A DNA stretch of 64,000 bases from Rhipicephalus microplus. Its lineage: Eukaryota > Arthropoda > Arachnida > Ixodida > Ixodidae. Of the stretch, positions 38,405-50,395 are shown piece by piece. The stretch spans positions 81,738,817 to 81,802,816 of the forward strand of contig NC_134702.1 in assembly GCF_043290135.1 (NCBI RefSeq), given 5' to 3'. A model generated the notes under the pieces. The model was not told the origin of the DNA. It did no database searches and was given only the letters and a program-made list of their open reading frames with translations. The first letter of the stretch is position 1; each line of letters begins with the position of its first letter. The translations under genes and the position numbers were made by a program.

Positions 38405-39215
38405 TTTTACAGCGAAAACTGTTAGAAGATCACTTTTCGGGTCACGCGCAGTTGCATGTTGTCCGCCGCCGCCACCGCCCCCCCCCCCCCCCCCCCACCG
38501 GTGTTCTTAACCACATCGCGCGAAGTTAGAAAAAAATTAAAACACAGCGAGGCTTGAACACGGGTCCACTGCGTACCAGCCCAATATTCTACTACTGAGT
38601 TAAGCTGGTGCTTGTAACTTGTCAAACTTGCCTTAGGAAGGCATGACCTAGCACCAACGGCACAGTTGGGCTCGAACCCGGGTGCGCTGGATGCTAGCCC
38701 AGTATTCTACCACTGAGCTACACCGGTGCTTGTGACTTGTTGTCAAACTTGCCTTAGGCAGGTTGATGTCGGGAAAACAATCGCGTTAATACGACTTCTA
38801 AAGCGTTTTGCAACAGCGAAAGAACAACCAGTCGTCGCACAATGCGAATAGCATAACGCGTGCACCGTCCGATGTTCCAACCCATTACAATATCCTGTTA
38901 TTGTTTCCCTATAAACTGTGGCGCACACCCACTTCAGCCTTGATTCCTCATCGTCGTCAGCCACTGCATGCACCATTGGCACAAATTTCATTGCAAGTGT
39001 TTAGCGGACACCATGTTTCTCAGAAGAACGACGAAAAATAGCATAGCGAATGCTGGCCTACATACCCAAAAGCTTATTATTAATGTCCTAGTGGGTACCA
39101 AGCAAGTGTGCTTGCAGTAGTTACCAAATGAGTGTTTTGAAACGGCTCTGAAAGGCCGCTCTCCTAGCTTTCGCTGTGACTGTGCTGCGCCTACCGCGCA
39201 GGCCTGGCATTTTTT
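38405..39215. mobile_element. Copy A-specific insertion containing tRNA-like repeats
   Basis: Copy B reads directly from 'gtctgtattg' into 'ctctcgtcattgtcgagg', whereas in copy A about 0.8 kb intervenes. The insert includes a poly-C run (38,478-38,497) and two tRNA-like units. No TIR or poly-A tail was identified. Confidence 0.55.
38541..38730 (-). repeat. Tandem dimer of a tRNA-like repeat
   Basis: On the minus strand the first unit (38,730-38,650) has the A-box TGTAGCTCAGTGGTAGAATA and the B-box GGGTTCGAGCCC. The second (38,612-38,541) reads TTAACTCAGTAGTAGAATA and GTGTTCAAGCC. Each is preceded by the same 'cttgccttag' and 'caagttac'-type spacer, so the unit is about 110-120 bp. The T-stem pairs poorly and anticodon arms are irregular, so these are tRNA-derived repeats and not tRNA genes. 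Confidence 0.6.
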
Positions 39216-39239
39216 GTTGATCTCGTCATTGTCGAGGTT

Positions 39240-39310
39240 GTGTTGATGTTCTTGTTGTTGCTGCTGCTGCTGCTGCTGTTGTTGTTGTTGTTGTTCTTGT
39301 TGCTTGTTGT
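39240..39310. repeat. (TTG/CTG)n microsatellite, copy A
   Basis: Trinucleotide run. A similar, longer (TTG)n run lies in copy B at 53,505-53,560. Confidence 0.9.
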
Positions 39311-40802
39311 TTGTTGTCGTCGTCGTCGTTTCTTTGTGGTACTGGTGGTGGTACTTGTGCTTAAAAAACTTACGACGTACCCTTCCGACGTACCCTTCCT
39401 TTTTCATAGTCTTGTACAACGTAAATCATTTATTCACATCTACGCTTAGTTACTGATACCTCATTAGCGGGTTTTTATTGCGATAGCAATTATTTTGACA
39501 GTCTTGGCTAGTTTTTGCTGTCACCGCCGCCGTCACCGTCATTCTTGTATATGTATGTATATGTATACGGGGAAAGATCCTCCTCTTTCTGCGGCGCGAG
39601 CATCGCCTCTTCGGCCGGTATCATCTGAGCGCGCGCTTCTAGTGAGCGAACAAGGCGAGCAGGGCGGTTAAGGTTAGCGCGCTATTGCGGCTACAATCAC
39701 TGCGTGTCATGTGCACCACAACAGGTGGGAACATTTATGGGCTGCGCTCTCAACACACACATACAAAAAAGCGGTGCTAAAAGGGTTCGTGGTGCAGTCA
39801 TTTTCACTTACACCAGCGTTTTGCAGAGTTACGTGAGATCGGATCTAACTGAGTTGACCGCCAGCCTCACTTCCTTTATCAACGCAGTCACTAGGCATGA
39901 GCCTTGCTGTGGTCATCTACTACAGCTGCACTGCAGAAAATTTGGGTTCTTTGCAAGCGCATCTTTACTACAAATATTATTGCTCCTCTAAATGCTGGTC
40001 CTGCTTCGTAAAACATTCCAATATGTTCTTATCGCATTTATTTCTTCGCCCTTTTGGCGAAACTGTGACGTTTTTTTTCACCGTGCAAGTGGCTTTTTTT
40101 AATTTTTATTGGACAAAAAATATGGGAACCAACTCATTTGTTCAATGCTAGTGCTACATCTTTCAATTGTTCTAGGACACCAACCTTTCTTTACACATTC
40201 GAAATGGTGGTGCGCTGCACAGGGGTCGGGAGTGGAAGAAGGGAAATACGTAACTTAAATGTCTCTGTCAATCATCGCAGTCCACAAATGTATATCCTGA
40301 GAGGTTTCCACAACACAAGCTTGATCCTTGTGCATCAAAACAAGTTTTCACATTTCATCGTTCTTTGGTATTTCAGAGGACACAAATAACTTTCCAAAAG
40401 TTTCATTGACTATCCTGTGCCCAATTCAATACGAATGCATTCTTTCACAGTAATAAACCTGACACCACCACCTAAAACGAGGTGCTCCCGCTAAATTGGC
40501 ACAATTATAGCCTTAATGTTCAATGGTGATATTTTGCTGCCTAGCGGCACTGGTAATCGTAAAAGGTTCCCGTAAAGAGTTTTTTTTTCTTTTATTATGC
40601 ACATACAAATTCTGATCCTCGAAATACAATATAGCCAGATATTAGCGAAGAACACGTAAATCTTTACACTTGCTGCTACAGACTGAGAAAATTTTAGTTT
40701 AGTTGGTTCAGTGCATAATGAATACGAGGCTGTTCCAGTATCATATAACCAACATGCAATGCCATAGAATCAAACCCATGCCTTGTCGCTACAACTATGG
40801 AT

Positions 40803-40828
40803 ACACACACACACACACACACACACAT
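40803..40828. repeat. (CA)n at the A/B duplication junction
   Basis: A (CA)13-like run lies between the end of copy A and the start of copy B. Confidence 0.9.
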
Positions 40829-41969
40829 TCAGGGAGAATGAATAATATTATAGATATTATAAATTTGAGGACTAATTAAGGCACATATTACAGCATCAAA
40901 CTACGTATACAGCAAATTGGTCGGCTTCATAATTTAGCTTCAAGGTTTTCCCACTAGCCTGCGCGACATATGGGTTTTTGCTTCTTTCACGCACAGGACG
41001 AATAAATGTGCGAGTAGCCATTACATTATATACCTTCAACGTCTAAAACATTTGTTCTTCGCCGAGGAAATTTCAAATATTGATGTTCAACGTTTGCACA
41101 TTGTAGTAAGGCTGTTTGATCGCTTCAGCTTTTTCTAATTAAACAGTGATTAAGAAAGCCCGGCGCCCAGAAACCAAAAAGGTTATTCATTAGCGCTCTA
41201 GGAAACCCACGTAGCGAAAAAAGTAATGAAAACCAAAAGTGCCATAAGATATGGCAAACATCATATGCGTATAACACACCCCAGGCCGACCGCACACGAA
41301 ACTTATAGTTCGTAGCTGAGTTAGCATTAGTACAAGCTGACATAGCATCCTCCGTTCGGCTAAAACAAACCAAGCCCCCAGCACACACATAATTACAAAG
41401 AGCGTAGAGCACACAATTCATGGTCATCATATAAGCTCATCAGAGTCCACTTTGTACGCCCATGGCGTGTGCATAATTTATCAAGGGTTACATGTGTAAC
41501 TACTTTCAGCCACTTCATTCTTAAAAGTTAGTACGCTATTGCCGTGTCGTTTTGCCCCGGTCACCACTCTTGCTTCTCTGTTTGCGCATATTGAAATTTT
41601 TGAAGAATAAAGCCACTTTATCAACATTAGCTTTGCTCTCAAGAGGCTACTAGCAGCAAGGCAATGAAGCGTGATGTGGTGAAATTGTCCAAACAAACTT
41701 TTCGTTTTTTTCCCCTTTTTAAATGCGAAGCATTTCTTAGCGAACTTCGGCGACATTGAGCGTATTTATCTATATAGCCGCCTACGACTTTCAGCTCTCC
41801 AGGCCGTTTCAATAATAGTATCAATGCGAAACTTGTTGTGACATAGCATGACTTTATTAAGAACCTATTTGACGTAATAGTCTTAATAGTATTAAGAACC
41901 TATTTGATGTAATAATGAAGCATAATATGTATATTATGAATGTCATGATTTACATTTCATGGTCCTGCA

Positions 41970-43165
41970 GCTCTTGCGGCGGTTTCGTTCAGATGGCATG
42001 TTGCAAAACTGGCATGGTATCACATGATTGCGTGCCGAACCCAAGCGACATACCCTAACATAATATTCAAGAGATGCGTGTCATGTAACGACATGACTAG
42101 ATGCCACGCTCATGATGCGCTGGCGGCCATTTCTCAACCTTAACTTATACCAAGTTTGGTATTACGGGACCTTGATCGATGACGAAGGTATGATACCTGT
42201 GCAAATATGATAAACATGAGATGCATGTTGTGTAACAACGAAACTACATGCTACGCTTATGATGCACTCGCGGCCATTTCGCTAGCTTCAGTTATACCAA
42301 GCTCGGTATTAGGCGAAGCGAATGGACGACATAGGTAAATTACACATCCAAACACGATAATCATGACATGCGTGTCATGCAACAGCATAACTACATGCCA
42401 CACTGATGATGCACTCGCGACCGTTTCGCTAGCTTCACATATGTCAAATTTAGTATTAGGTAAGGCCAATGGATTGCGAAGGTACGTGACTTGTGCAAAC
42501 ATGATAATCATGAGATGCGTGTCATATGAGAACAACTACCTACAAAAGCCAAGTCGCGAATACATTTCCAAGTGACGTGGTGCGCCTGCTCGCCGGTGTT
42601 CATTTTGTCGCTTCACGCCACCGTTGCCACGCCAGACGCCGGTCCTGCCATATACTCGCAGGCGCGCGCCACGCTGCATTGCTTTGACGCATTCAGCGTT
42701 TCAGCACGTCCGGCGTCCCTCCGTCACATCGGTGCGAATTGCAGCATGTCGCATTTCTCACCGGTTGCCGTCGGCCCGTGCCGACGATGCTGGGTGCGCC
42801 TGGCGAGCTCGCGTTTTGCTAACGTAGCGTCGCTGTGCCCAGTGTGCGCGCACGTCAGTGCTATAGATACATTGGAGTACATGGAGCCCTTCATCATGCG
42901 CTCGCGGCCGTTTTGCGAGCTCCACATATAACAAATTTGGTGTTACGTGACGCCAATGGATGACGAAATATATGACTGGTGCAAACGTGATAATCCTAAC
43001 ACCCGTTTCACGTAAGAACATGACAACATACCACGCTCATAGCATGCGCGAAGCCGTTTCGCTACCTCCACATATACTAAATGTGGTATCACGTGACGTG
43101 AATAGACGACGAAGGTAAACGACAGATCCAAACATGATAATCATGACACGGAAATCATGTAGGGC
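41970..43165. repeat. Satellite-like tandem repeat, period about 147-148 bp, interrupted
   Basis: The motif ATGATGCGC/ATGATGCAC followed by CGCGGCC recurs at 42,112, 42,259 and 42,406 (spacing 147). It recurs at 42,893 and about 43,041 (spacing 148). Each unit contains a 'cataatcatga'-type block and 'cgtgtcat' sequence. The array is interrupted at about 42,570-42,885 by GC-rich, unrelated sequence. It is absent from copy A. Confidence 0.75.
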
Positions 43166-43420
43166 TTAGTTTTCCTCCACATCGTGGCATTCTGCTGAAT
43201 TTAAAGTGACATGTCAGCATTTCTCATTCGTGCTTCGCATATCGTTGATTCCCATTGTGGGATTCTTGTCAGCTCACCTTTGTAAGACACCTCTGATCTC
43301 CTTTCGAAAGTTTAAAAATGTACTTAGTGTAGGAAAGTTTGTGTACTTAGTTTAGGAGTTCGAAAGAGATTAAATGAGCTTTTTTCCTATTTATTTTGAA
43401 GTATTGTTTCATCTATGTTA

Positions 43421-43550
43421 TATCCTATAGAGGATATTGTATAAAAACCAGCGGAGTAGATCGACTCTTCCGGGTTTTACCATCATGCCCTAAGTAGTGC
43501 GCGCCACTAAATTCGGCGGCAACTTTACGTTTCTGACGTTACGAAACAGC
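43421..43550 (+). promoter_or_regulatory. TATA promoter-like segment, copy B
   Basis: TATAAAAA lies at 43,440-43,447 with the same start-site region as copy A (one mismatch in 49 bases). The upstream inverted repeat is less perfect here (TATATCCT and AGGATATT). TGACGTTAC is also kept. Confidence 0.45.
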
Positions 43551-44182
43551 ATAGTGCGCTCGTTCGGACCACTGCACCGGAAATAAAAAGTTTCTAATGA
43601 AGTGAAATGCGCGTCTCTTCAATGCAAGTGGATAATTTGCATAATAAATGAAGGTTTTCATTAAACGAAAATAAAGGCGTGCTAAATACTAACTCAGGGA
43701 AGTCGCATTGCTGAGTTCTTTTATAATTCAACGGCCGTGTTCCGACTACATTACTTCCCCACAGATAATCATTCTTTCACAAAGCTGCCTTTAAATGTGT
43801 ATATACCAGAAACACCTTAACTGCCTCATGAGTAAGCCTATCAGTGGAATACGTCGAGGAGCTTTTTTTTTTCGAAGTGAACTGAATGTACAACCGACAC
43901 TAGCTGATATAAAGCTGTATTGACACACACACCCTCTCGACTTTCATCTGAAACAGTAATAAAAATTACTACTTATTGCAGTAATTTATTATTATTGTTT
44001 CAGAGGCAAGTTGTAGTTACCGGCTGTCTCATGAATGAGTCAAAATTCTTCAGAAAGTAGGTTCTAGTGATTGGTTTCTAAGTCATAGACCTCAGATTTG
44101 TCAAATTCGATGCGGTGGTTGTTGCCTACGCTCTGCTCAGAAAATGTACTTTTTTCGAGTACAGACACTTTGAGCATCGTCC

Positions 44183-44357
44183 TGCCTGCCAGCCTGTCAC
44201 AAGCCAGTTTCCTGCCAGGCTGCCTTGCAGGCAGACTGGCAGGTCAGTCTGCCTGCAAGGCAGCCTTCCCGATTGCCTGTCTGCCTGCCCGCCTACCTGC
44301 CTGCCTGTCCGTCCGTCACGTCCGTCCGTCCGTCTGTCTGTCTATCTGTCTGTCTGT

Positions 44358-44389
<32 letters not shown>

Positions 44390-44410
44390 ACGTCCGTCCG
44401 TCCGTCCTGC
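44183..44410. repeat. Pyrimidine-rich compound array, copy B
   Basis: CTGCCTGC units with an inverted CCTGCCAGGC...GCCTGCAAGGC stretch (44,212-44,262) are followed by (GTCC)n and (CTGT)n. It is positionally homologous to 34,375-34,646. Confidence 0.9.
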
Positions 44411-44536
44411 GGCGTGCCTCGTACTCACTACTGCGTGCCTCGAAATCATTTTGTAGTTTGGAGCACGATATTATGGTACTGAAGATTTATGATCCTCTAG
44501 GTCTTACATATTCAGCCAAAGAAAAAATTGTTTTAT

Positions 44537-45162
44537 ATGCGGAGCATCTTATACTCGCGCCTTGTAGTGCGCCGTCCGCACCGCTTCTCGAACATTCGAC
44601 AGCTGACGCGCGCGCATGCGCCGTCACGCCGTCGCCCACTCTTCCACCATCTGTGCATCCCTTCCTCCTCTACACACCGCGCGCGCTTCACTCCTCCACC
44701 ATCTGTGCACCCTTCCTCCTCTACACACCGCGTTCGACATCTACAATTCTCCTGATTCTCCAGTGGACGCGCATGTGGCGTCGCGCTTCGAGAACATTCA
44801 ACAGCTGACAGTGCAGGCGCCGTCGCGCTGTATATATACTCAAGGTCGGCGCTCGCTCGCTCAGTTGCCGCTCGTCGGTTGGTTTGTACGGCGCGTCGAC
44901 GTCCAAGGTCGCGGTGAAATGAATTCCAACGAATCCACAAACACAATGATCGACGTCCCTTCGACCAGCGCCGCCCTTTCGCATACGTGTGTACGTGTTC
45001 ACTCATTTAACACCCCCTCCTACAACCACGTTAACCAATTTAGCCATCGACCCAATTAAGTCGCACTTTAACACCCCATTTCACAACCACGTTAACCAAT
45101 TTAGCCATCGACCCAAGTAAGTCGCACTTTAACACCCCGTTAACCAATTATATGGTCCGCAT
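44537..45162 (+). mobile_element. 0.63-kb non-autonomous element with 11-bp inverted ends
   Basis: The ends are ATGCGGAGCAT (44,537-44,547) and ATGGTCCGCAT (45,152-45,162), inverted repeats with one mismatch. The segment is absent from copy A. Inside are a duplicated block 'ccaccatctgtgca' to 'acaccgcg' (44,646-44,732) and a TATATATAC box at about 44,830. An ATG at 44,919 opens a 46-codon frame ending at 45,059, and a roughly 60-bp tandem repeat (about 45,005-45,130) contains 'caagtaagtcgc', a donor-like splice site. It could be the promoter and first exon of a gene carried by a larger transposon. The class is unknown and a short flanking duplication is not clear. Confidence 0.5.
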
Positions 45163-45281
45163 CCTCCTCAGTGTTCCCCCGAGGGAAGCTGCGGGCAATT
45201 TTTTTTCTATATTTTGTTCACGTGGACGTTTAATTTCCCCCCCTGAACATTCATTACCTGGACACTACAATCTATTTGGTA

Positions 45282-45428
45282 TGTGAGGAGGTTTATTAGC
45301 CGTTAAAGACAGCGACAAGACAGCGTGAAGAACCGTCCAGCGATCGGCACAGCAACGAACCGAAGCACAAGCCGAGAGAGCCGGGCGTTGGCGATGCTGC
45401 TCGGTGCAGGCACATCTTCTTTTTCACA
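45282..45428 (-). repeat. 3' LTR of the Gypsy element
   Basis: The LTR is bounded by TGTGA...TCACA. On the minus strand it is preceded by a purine-rich tract, GCGGGGGCGAT, the expected polypurine primer for plus-strand DNA synthesis. It is only 147 bp, short for the family. Confidence 0.93.
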
Positions 45429-45463
45429 ATCGCCCCCGCTGAAAAAGGAGCCATCCTGGCGAC

Positions 45464-48400
45464 TTAAGAAGTTTCAGGCAAAGGCTCATGGTATGGTTTC
45501 AGTCGGGAAACATGGACGGTGTCACGTCCACGCCGGCGCATGTCGTCCGATCGGGAAACTGGTTCAATTAGGAAATTAACCGGAGAGGTTTTTCCAAAAC
45601 GGTGTAAGGCCACTCGTACCAGGGGACAAGTTTCTAGGAGAGTCCCGGTGTTTGGTATGGGCTGGCAAGCCACAAAAGAGACCCTGGGGCATAGCTGGGA
45701 TCCGGAAGAGAGGTGCTACGGGTTTCTTTCTGGCGTTGTTGCTCTTCCGAGGTAAACGCACGGGCGAGCTGGCGGCACTCTTTGGCTTGTCTAGCAGCAT
45801 CGGAGATAGGTGGACACTCGGAAGCATCAGGACGGTAAGGAAGTAGGGTATCAATTGTATGGGAAGGCTTACGTCCGTAAAGAAGAAAGAAAGGTGAGAA
45901 TCCCGTGGTGGTTTGTATTGCGGTGTTATATGCGAACGTGACGTATGGTAGAACACGGTCCCAGTTGCTATGATCAGATGCCACGTACATTGAGAGCATA
46001 TCACCTAGCGTGCGGTTGAACCGTTCCGTTAGTCCGTTAGTCTGCGGGTGGTATGCTGTCGTTTTCCGATGAATGACGTGGCATTCCGAAAGCAGAGTTT
46101 CGACGACCTCGGAAAGGAAAGCGCGGCCTCTGTTACTAAGGAGCTCTCGAGGTGCACAATGTCAAAGGATAAAGCGTTGCAAAATGAAAGAGGCGACATC
46201 CTGAGCCGTAGCGCTCGGCAAAGCGGCTGTTTCAGCGTAGCGCGTCAGGTGGTCAACCGCCACTATAATCCACCGATTACCATCTGGTTTCAATGAAAGG
46301 GGACCGTAGAGGTCAACGCCGACGCGATCAAATGGCTTGGCAGGGCATGGAAGTGACTGCCATGCGCCAGTCGCACGTGGCAGTGTTGATTTACGTCGCT
46401 GGCAGTCAGGACAGCACTGCACGAATTTACGTACAAAATTGTACATGCCGCGCCAGTAATAGCGATAGCGATGGCGTTTATATGTTTTGAACACTCCGGC
46501 GTGGCCACATTGCGGATCGTCGTGAAGGGAGGCGCATACTTGCGATCGTAAAGTGCGTGGAATGACCAGCAACCACCGGCGGCCATCGGGAGCGTAGTTG
46601 CGTCGATGAAGAAGTTGATCGCGGATGGCGAAATGGAAAGCTTGACGTCGGAGGGATCGAGATACTGGAAGGTTGGGCGTGCCAGATAAATATTCGATAA
46701 GAGAGGCGATCCACGGGTCACGACGTTGTTCGGTGGCAATCGAGTCTTGATATAGCGATGACAAGGTCTGGAGGCAAGTGTTTCCGCACGTCTGATCTTG
46801 TGGTAAAGGTGAGCGGGACAGGGCATCAGCGTCAGAGTGTTTGCGTCCGCAGCGGTATACGACGCGAATGTCGTACTCCTGGATGCGGAGTGCCCATCGC
46901 GCAAGGCGGCCAGAAGGGTCTTTCAACGTGGAGAGCCAGCAAAGCGCGTGGTGATCAGTTACTAGATCGAATGGGCGGCCGTATAAATACGGTCGGAACT
47001 TTCCAAGCGCCCATACCATAGCCAAACACTCTTTTTCTGTCACGCTGTAATTAGTTTCGGCTTTCGTCAGAGTGCGGCTAGCGTAGGCTACAACGTATTC
47101 TGAATAGCCGGGCTTTTGTTGAGCGAGGACCGCGCCTAGCCCGACGCCGCTGGCGTCGATGTGCACTTCGGTAGGACCCGTCGGGTCGAAGTGGCGAAGA
47201 ATAGGTGGGGAAGTGAGCAGACGGCGCAGAGTAGTAAAGGCGACGTCACATGCAGGGGACCAGGAGGTGAGGTTCACGTCACCGCGAAGAAGCTTGGTTA
47301 ACGGTGACATAATAGATGAAAAATTGCGAACAAAGCGCCGGAAATAGGAGCATAGGCCTACAAAACTGCGAAGTTCTTTCATGGTCGTCGGCTTGGGAAA
47401 TTCTGCGACTGCTCGAAGTTTTGCTGGGTCTGGTAATACGCCGTGCTTGGACACGATGTGGCCTAGGGTGACGAGCTCGCGTGCAGCGAAGCGGCATTTT
47501 TTCAGGTTAAGCTGCAGACCAGCGTTGGTCAGACAACTCAAAACGTGCCTGAGGCGAAGGAGGTGCGTAGGAAAGTCATAGAAGAAAACCACGACATCAT
47601 CGAGGTAACAGAGGCACATATTCCATTTGAGGCCACGTAGCGTATTATCCATAAGATGTTCAAACGTGGCAGGCGCGTTACAAAGCCCAAAGGGCATGAC
47701 GTTAAATTCATATAGTCCGTCTGGTGTAATAAATGCCGTTTTTTGGCGATCGGCTTCTGCCATTGGGACCTGCCAGTAACCAGATCGCAAATCTAGCGAC
47801 GAAAAAATTCCGTTCCGTGAAGGGTGTCAATGGCGTCATCAATGCGCGGCAAAGGACAGACGTCCTTGCGCTTTATCTTATTCAAACGACGATAGTCCAC
47901 GCAAAATCGGATAGATCCGCCTTTCTTACGCACCAGGACGACGGGAGACGCCCAGGGACTGTGAGATGGTCGAATGACGTCTCTACGAAGCATAACTTCG
48001 ACTTGATCGTTGATGACGCGGCGCTCTTCAGCGGAGACACGGTATGGTCTTTGACGCAGTGGCTGGTGTAGGCCGGTGTCAACATGATGTTTGATTTGTG
48101 ATGTGCGGCCCAGTTGTGGTTGCGACACATCGAACAAACTCCTGAACTCATGCAGAAGATCCAGCAGGTCGGCATGTTCGGTGGGAGTGAGAGTGTCGGC
48201 GATGGCGCTGGAAAACGTATCATTGGACGACTCCTCGAGTGCCGACAGTGCTTTTGGGTGGTCGCAGTAGTCGTCCGGGACATCAAACAAAAACGAAGGG
48301 TCGAGATCCTGCACGCGGCCGAGACATTCCCCCGCAAGCGATGTGACAGGTGTGGAAAGCGGATTGCTTACGAACATGTTGCTTCTTCCGGCGGCAAGGT

Positions 48401-49046
48401 CAATTGTTGCGAAAGGCAGCGGCAAAGCTCGACGACATTTGAAGATATCGGAAGGCATAAAAAGAACTGTAGCGTCAGTGTAGGCGTTGCATGAAACGGG
48501 AACAAGGGCGAAACTTCCAGGCGGAATATCGGTATCTTCATGAACGAGCAACTTCGGCGGCTGATGAGGAGCGTCCAGTAATGGGACATCACACAAGGGT
48601 GAAAACTCAACTTCGGCGCGTGCGCAGTCTATGACGGCATTATGGCGGGATAGGAAGTCCCACCCGAGGATGACGTCATGCGAACAGACAGGAAGAACAA
48701 TAAACTCCACGATGTAAAGAATTCCTTCGAGGGAGACTCTTGCAGTGCAGGCTGCGAGAGGCGTTACTTGCTGTGCGCTTGCGGTGTGAAGCGACAGTCC
48801 CGAAAGTGGCGTCGTTACTTTGCGTAATAAACGGCAGAGATTAGCGGCAATAACAGAAACAGCGGCGCCAGTGTCCACAAAGGCGAAAGTACAAGAACCT
48901 TCAACAGTTACTGTGACCACGTTAGCAGGAGAGGAGCGAGGGCTTAGACAGTTCGAAAACGGCGCAGTTCTTGCCTCTTGAACTGCGTTGCTTAGTTTTC
49001 CTGGTCGGAGGGTCCAGGCCGGCGACGCATGGGAGAGGGCGATCAC
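45464..49046 (-). pseudogene. Gypsy pol: protease, reverse transcriptase, RNase H, integrase
   Basis: The segment from 49,046 has the protease DTGA (58-61) and ILGWDF (126-131), then the start of RT (FCVDYRRLNK). It is cut by a one-base deletion at the A6 run 47,802-47,807. The next frame (47,790 down) has YLDD at 62-65, RNase H residues D212, E254 and D279, the integrase zinc motif H423/H430/C460/C463 and the first catalytic Asp (GVDLYGPL). A TGA at 46,162-46,164 replaces a likely CGA. The same frame then runs through HPQTNGLTERFN to a TAG at 45,634. A further one-base deletion at the T5 run 45,589-45,593 shifts the C-terminus, which ends VHVSRLKPYHEP just before the polypurine tract. Pol lies -1 to gag with a short overlap, typical of programmed frameshifting. 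Confidence 0.93.
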
Positions 49047-50325
49047 CGACGAGGAGAGGGTGCGCGTTGCAGCTGGAAGTCAAGGTGGTCAGTAGGCGCA
49101 TAGCGAGGTGGCGAGACCGGCCCGTATTGGACAAAGGGTTGGCTGCCGGGATGCGACGACCGGGCATAGTTGCCGAACGTCTGAGGTCGACGGCGGCAGT
49201 AGCGAGCAACGTGTCCGGGAGTGAAGCAAGCGTAGCAAATTGTTCGGTTATCGGGCGTCCTCCAGGGATTGGCGACTGGTGCTGCCGCCCAAGGTGCAGT
49301 ATAAGCAGCCGGGTGTGCGGGTTGTGAGCGCGTGGTGTAGGGTGGTTGCGGGAGCCTACGTACAGCGTCTGCATATGTGAGCGGCGCGGCTACGGCCTGC
49401 ATCTCTTGCGAAAAGGCGACAGGAGGAGCCACAGGCTGCGTTGCATAGGTTAGGAGCGCGGCCACAGGCTGAACGGCTGGCGGATAGGTGACAGGAGCGC
49501 CTACCGGCTGCGCGACACCTGGGCAGTGACCACGGCTAGATAGAGGTGGCTCGTAGTGCGCAAAAGGAACAGCTTGTGCAACCTCTTCTGATATAGCAGT
49601 GCGAAGCGAAGCAGGTAGACGGGTGGTGGTCTCGTGAGTAAAGGGCACTAGGGAAAGTTGGCGGGCGACTTCCTCACGGACGAAGGCTCGGACTTGCTGA
49701 AGCAATGGTGGATTGTCGGGCATGGAGTCGAAACTGGACAGCGACTCACCACCAGGCTGAGGCTGCCTAGTCAGAGTGCGTTGCTTCTTCAACTCGTCGT
49801 AGCTCTGACACAAGCTGACGACTTCAGAAACTGTGCTTGGATTCCTTGCCAAGAGCATTTGAAATGCGCCGTCGTCGATGCACTTCAGGATGTTTTTGAC
49901 CTTGTCAGATTCGGGCATGGTGTCATTCACACGTCGACAAAGGTCGACGACGTCCTCAATATAGCTGGTAAATGTCTCGCCAGTCTGCTGAGAGCGGACG
50001 CGCAAGCGCTGTTCTGCCCTATGCTTGCGGACAGCCGGCCGACCGAACACTTCAGCACATGACGTCTTGAAGACGCTCCATGTGGCGGTGTTGTGTTTGT
50101 GGTTATTAAACCACAATTCAGCGACGCCAGTGAGATAAATATCACGTGGCCCAGCTTGTCGGCTTCATCCCACTTATTGTTGGCGCTCACCAGTTCGTAG
50201 TGCTCGAGCCAGTCTTCGACGTCGGTCCCATCCGCACCGCTGAAGACCTTCGGCTCCCGTAGCCTAGGATGGCCAGGGCAGTTGAACTGGAGCGAAGGCG
50301 TCGATGTAGTGGCGTTGGCAGTCAT
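49043..50325 (-). pseudogene. Gypsy gag (capsid and CCHC nucleocapsid), one frameshift
   Basis: Gag starts at the ATG at 50,325 (MTANATTSTPS) and reads through REPKVFSGADGTDVEDWLEHYE. It loses frame at the A3 run 50,137-50,139 and continues in the frame of 50,116-49,043. The capsid core includes WFNNHKHN and SYIEDVVDLCRR. A Pro/Ala/Val-rich stretch (about residues 203-248 of the second part) contains degenerate QPVAxPxTY repeats. The CCHC knuckle CYACFTPGHVARYC (294-307) binds RNA. The stop TGA at 49,043 overlaps the pol frame. Apart from the one-base deletion gag is intact. Confidence 0.9.
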
Positions 50326-50395
50326 GACAGGTGGTAGCGTGCGGCTTCGCACCTCCAGGGTGTAGCAACGGGGATTAACAGCACCTTCCACCAAA

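Noticed and set aside
38988..39419. Poly-Gln protein (also 53,341-53,664)
   Set aside because: The Gln and Thr runs are translations of the TTG/CTG microsatellites.
41970..43165. CRISPR array
   Set aside because: Units are about 147 bp, diverged and directly adjacent without short unique spacers, and the DNA is eukaryotic.
48114..48494. Plus-strand frames inside the Gypsy element (several of 60-135 codons)
   Set aside because: They are antisense shadows of pol and gag.
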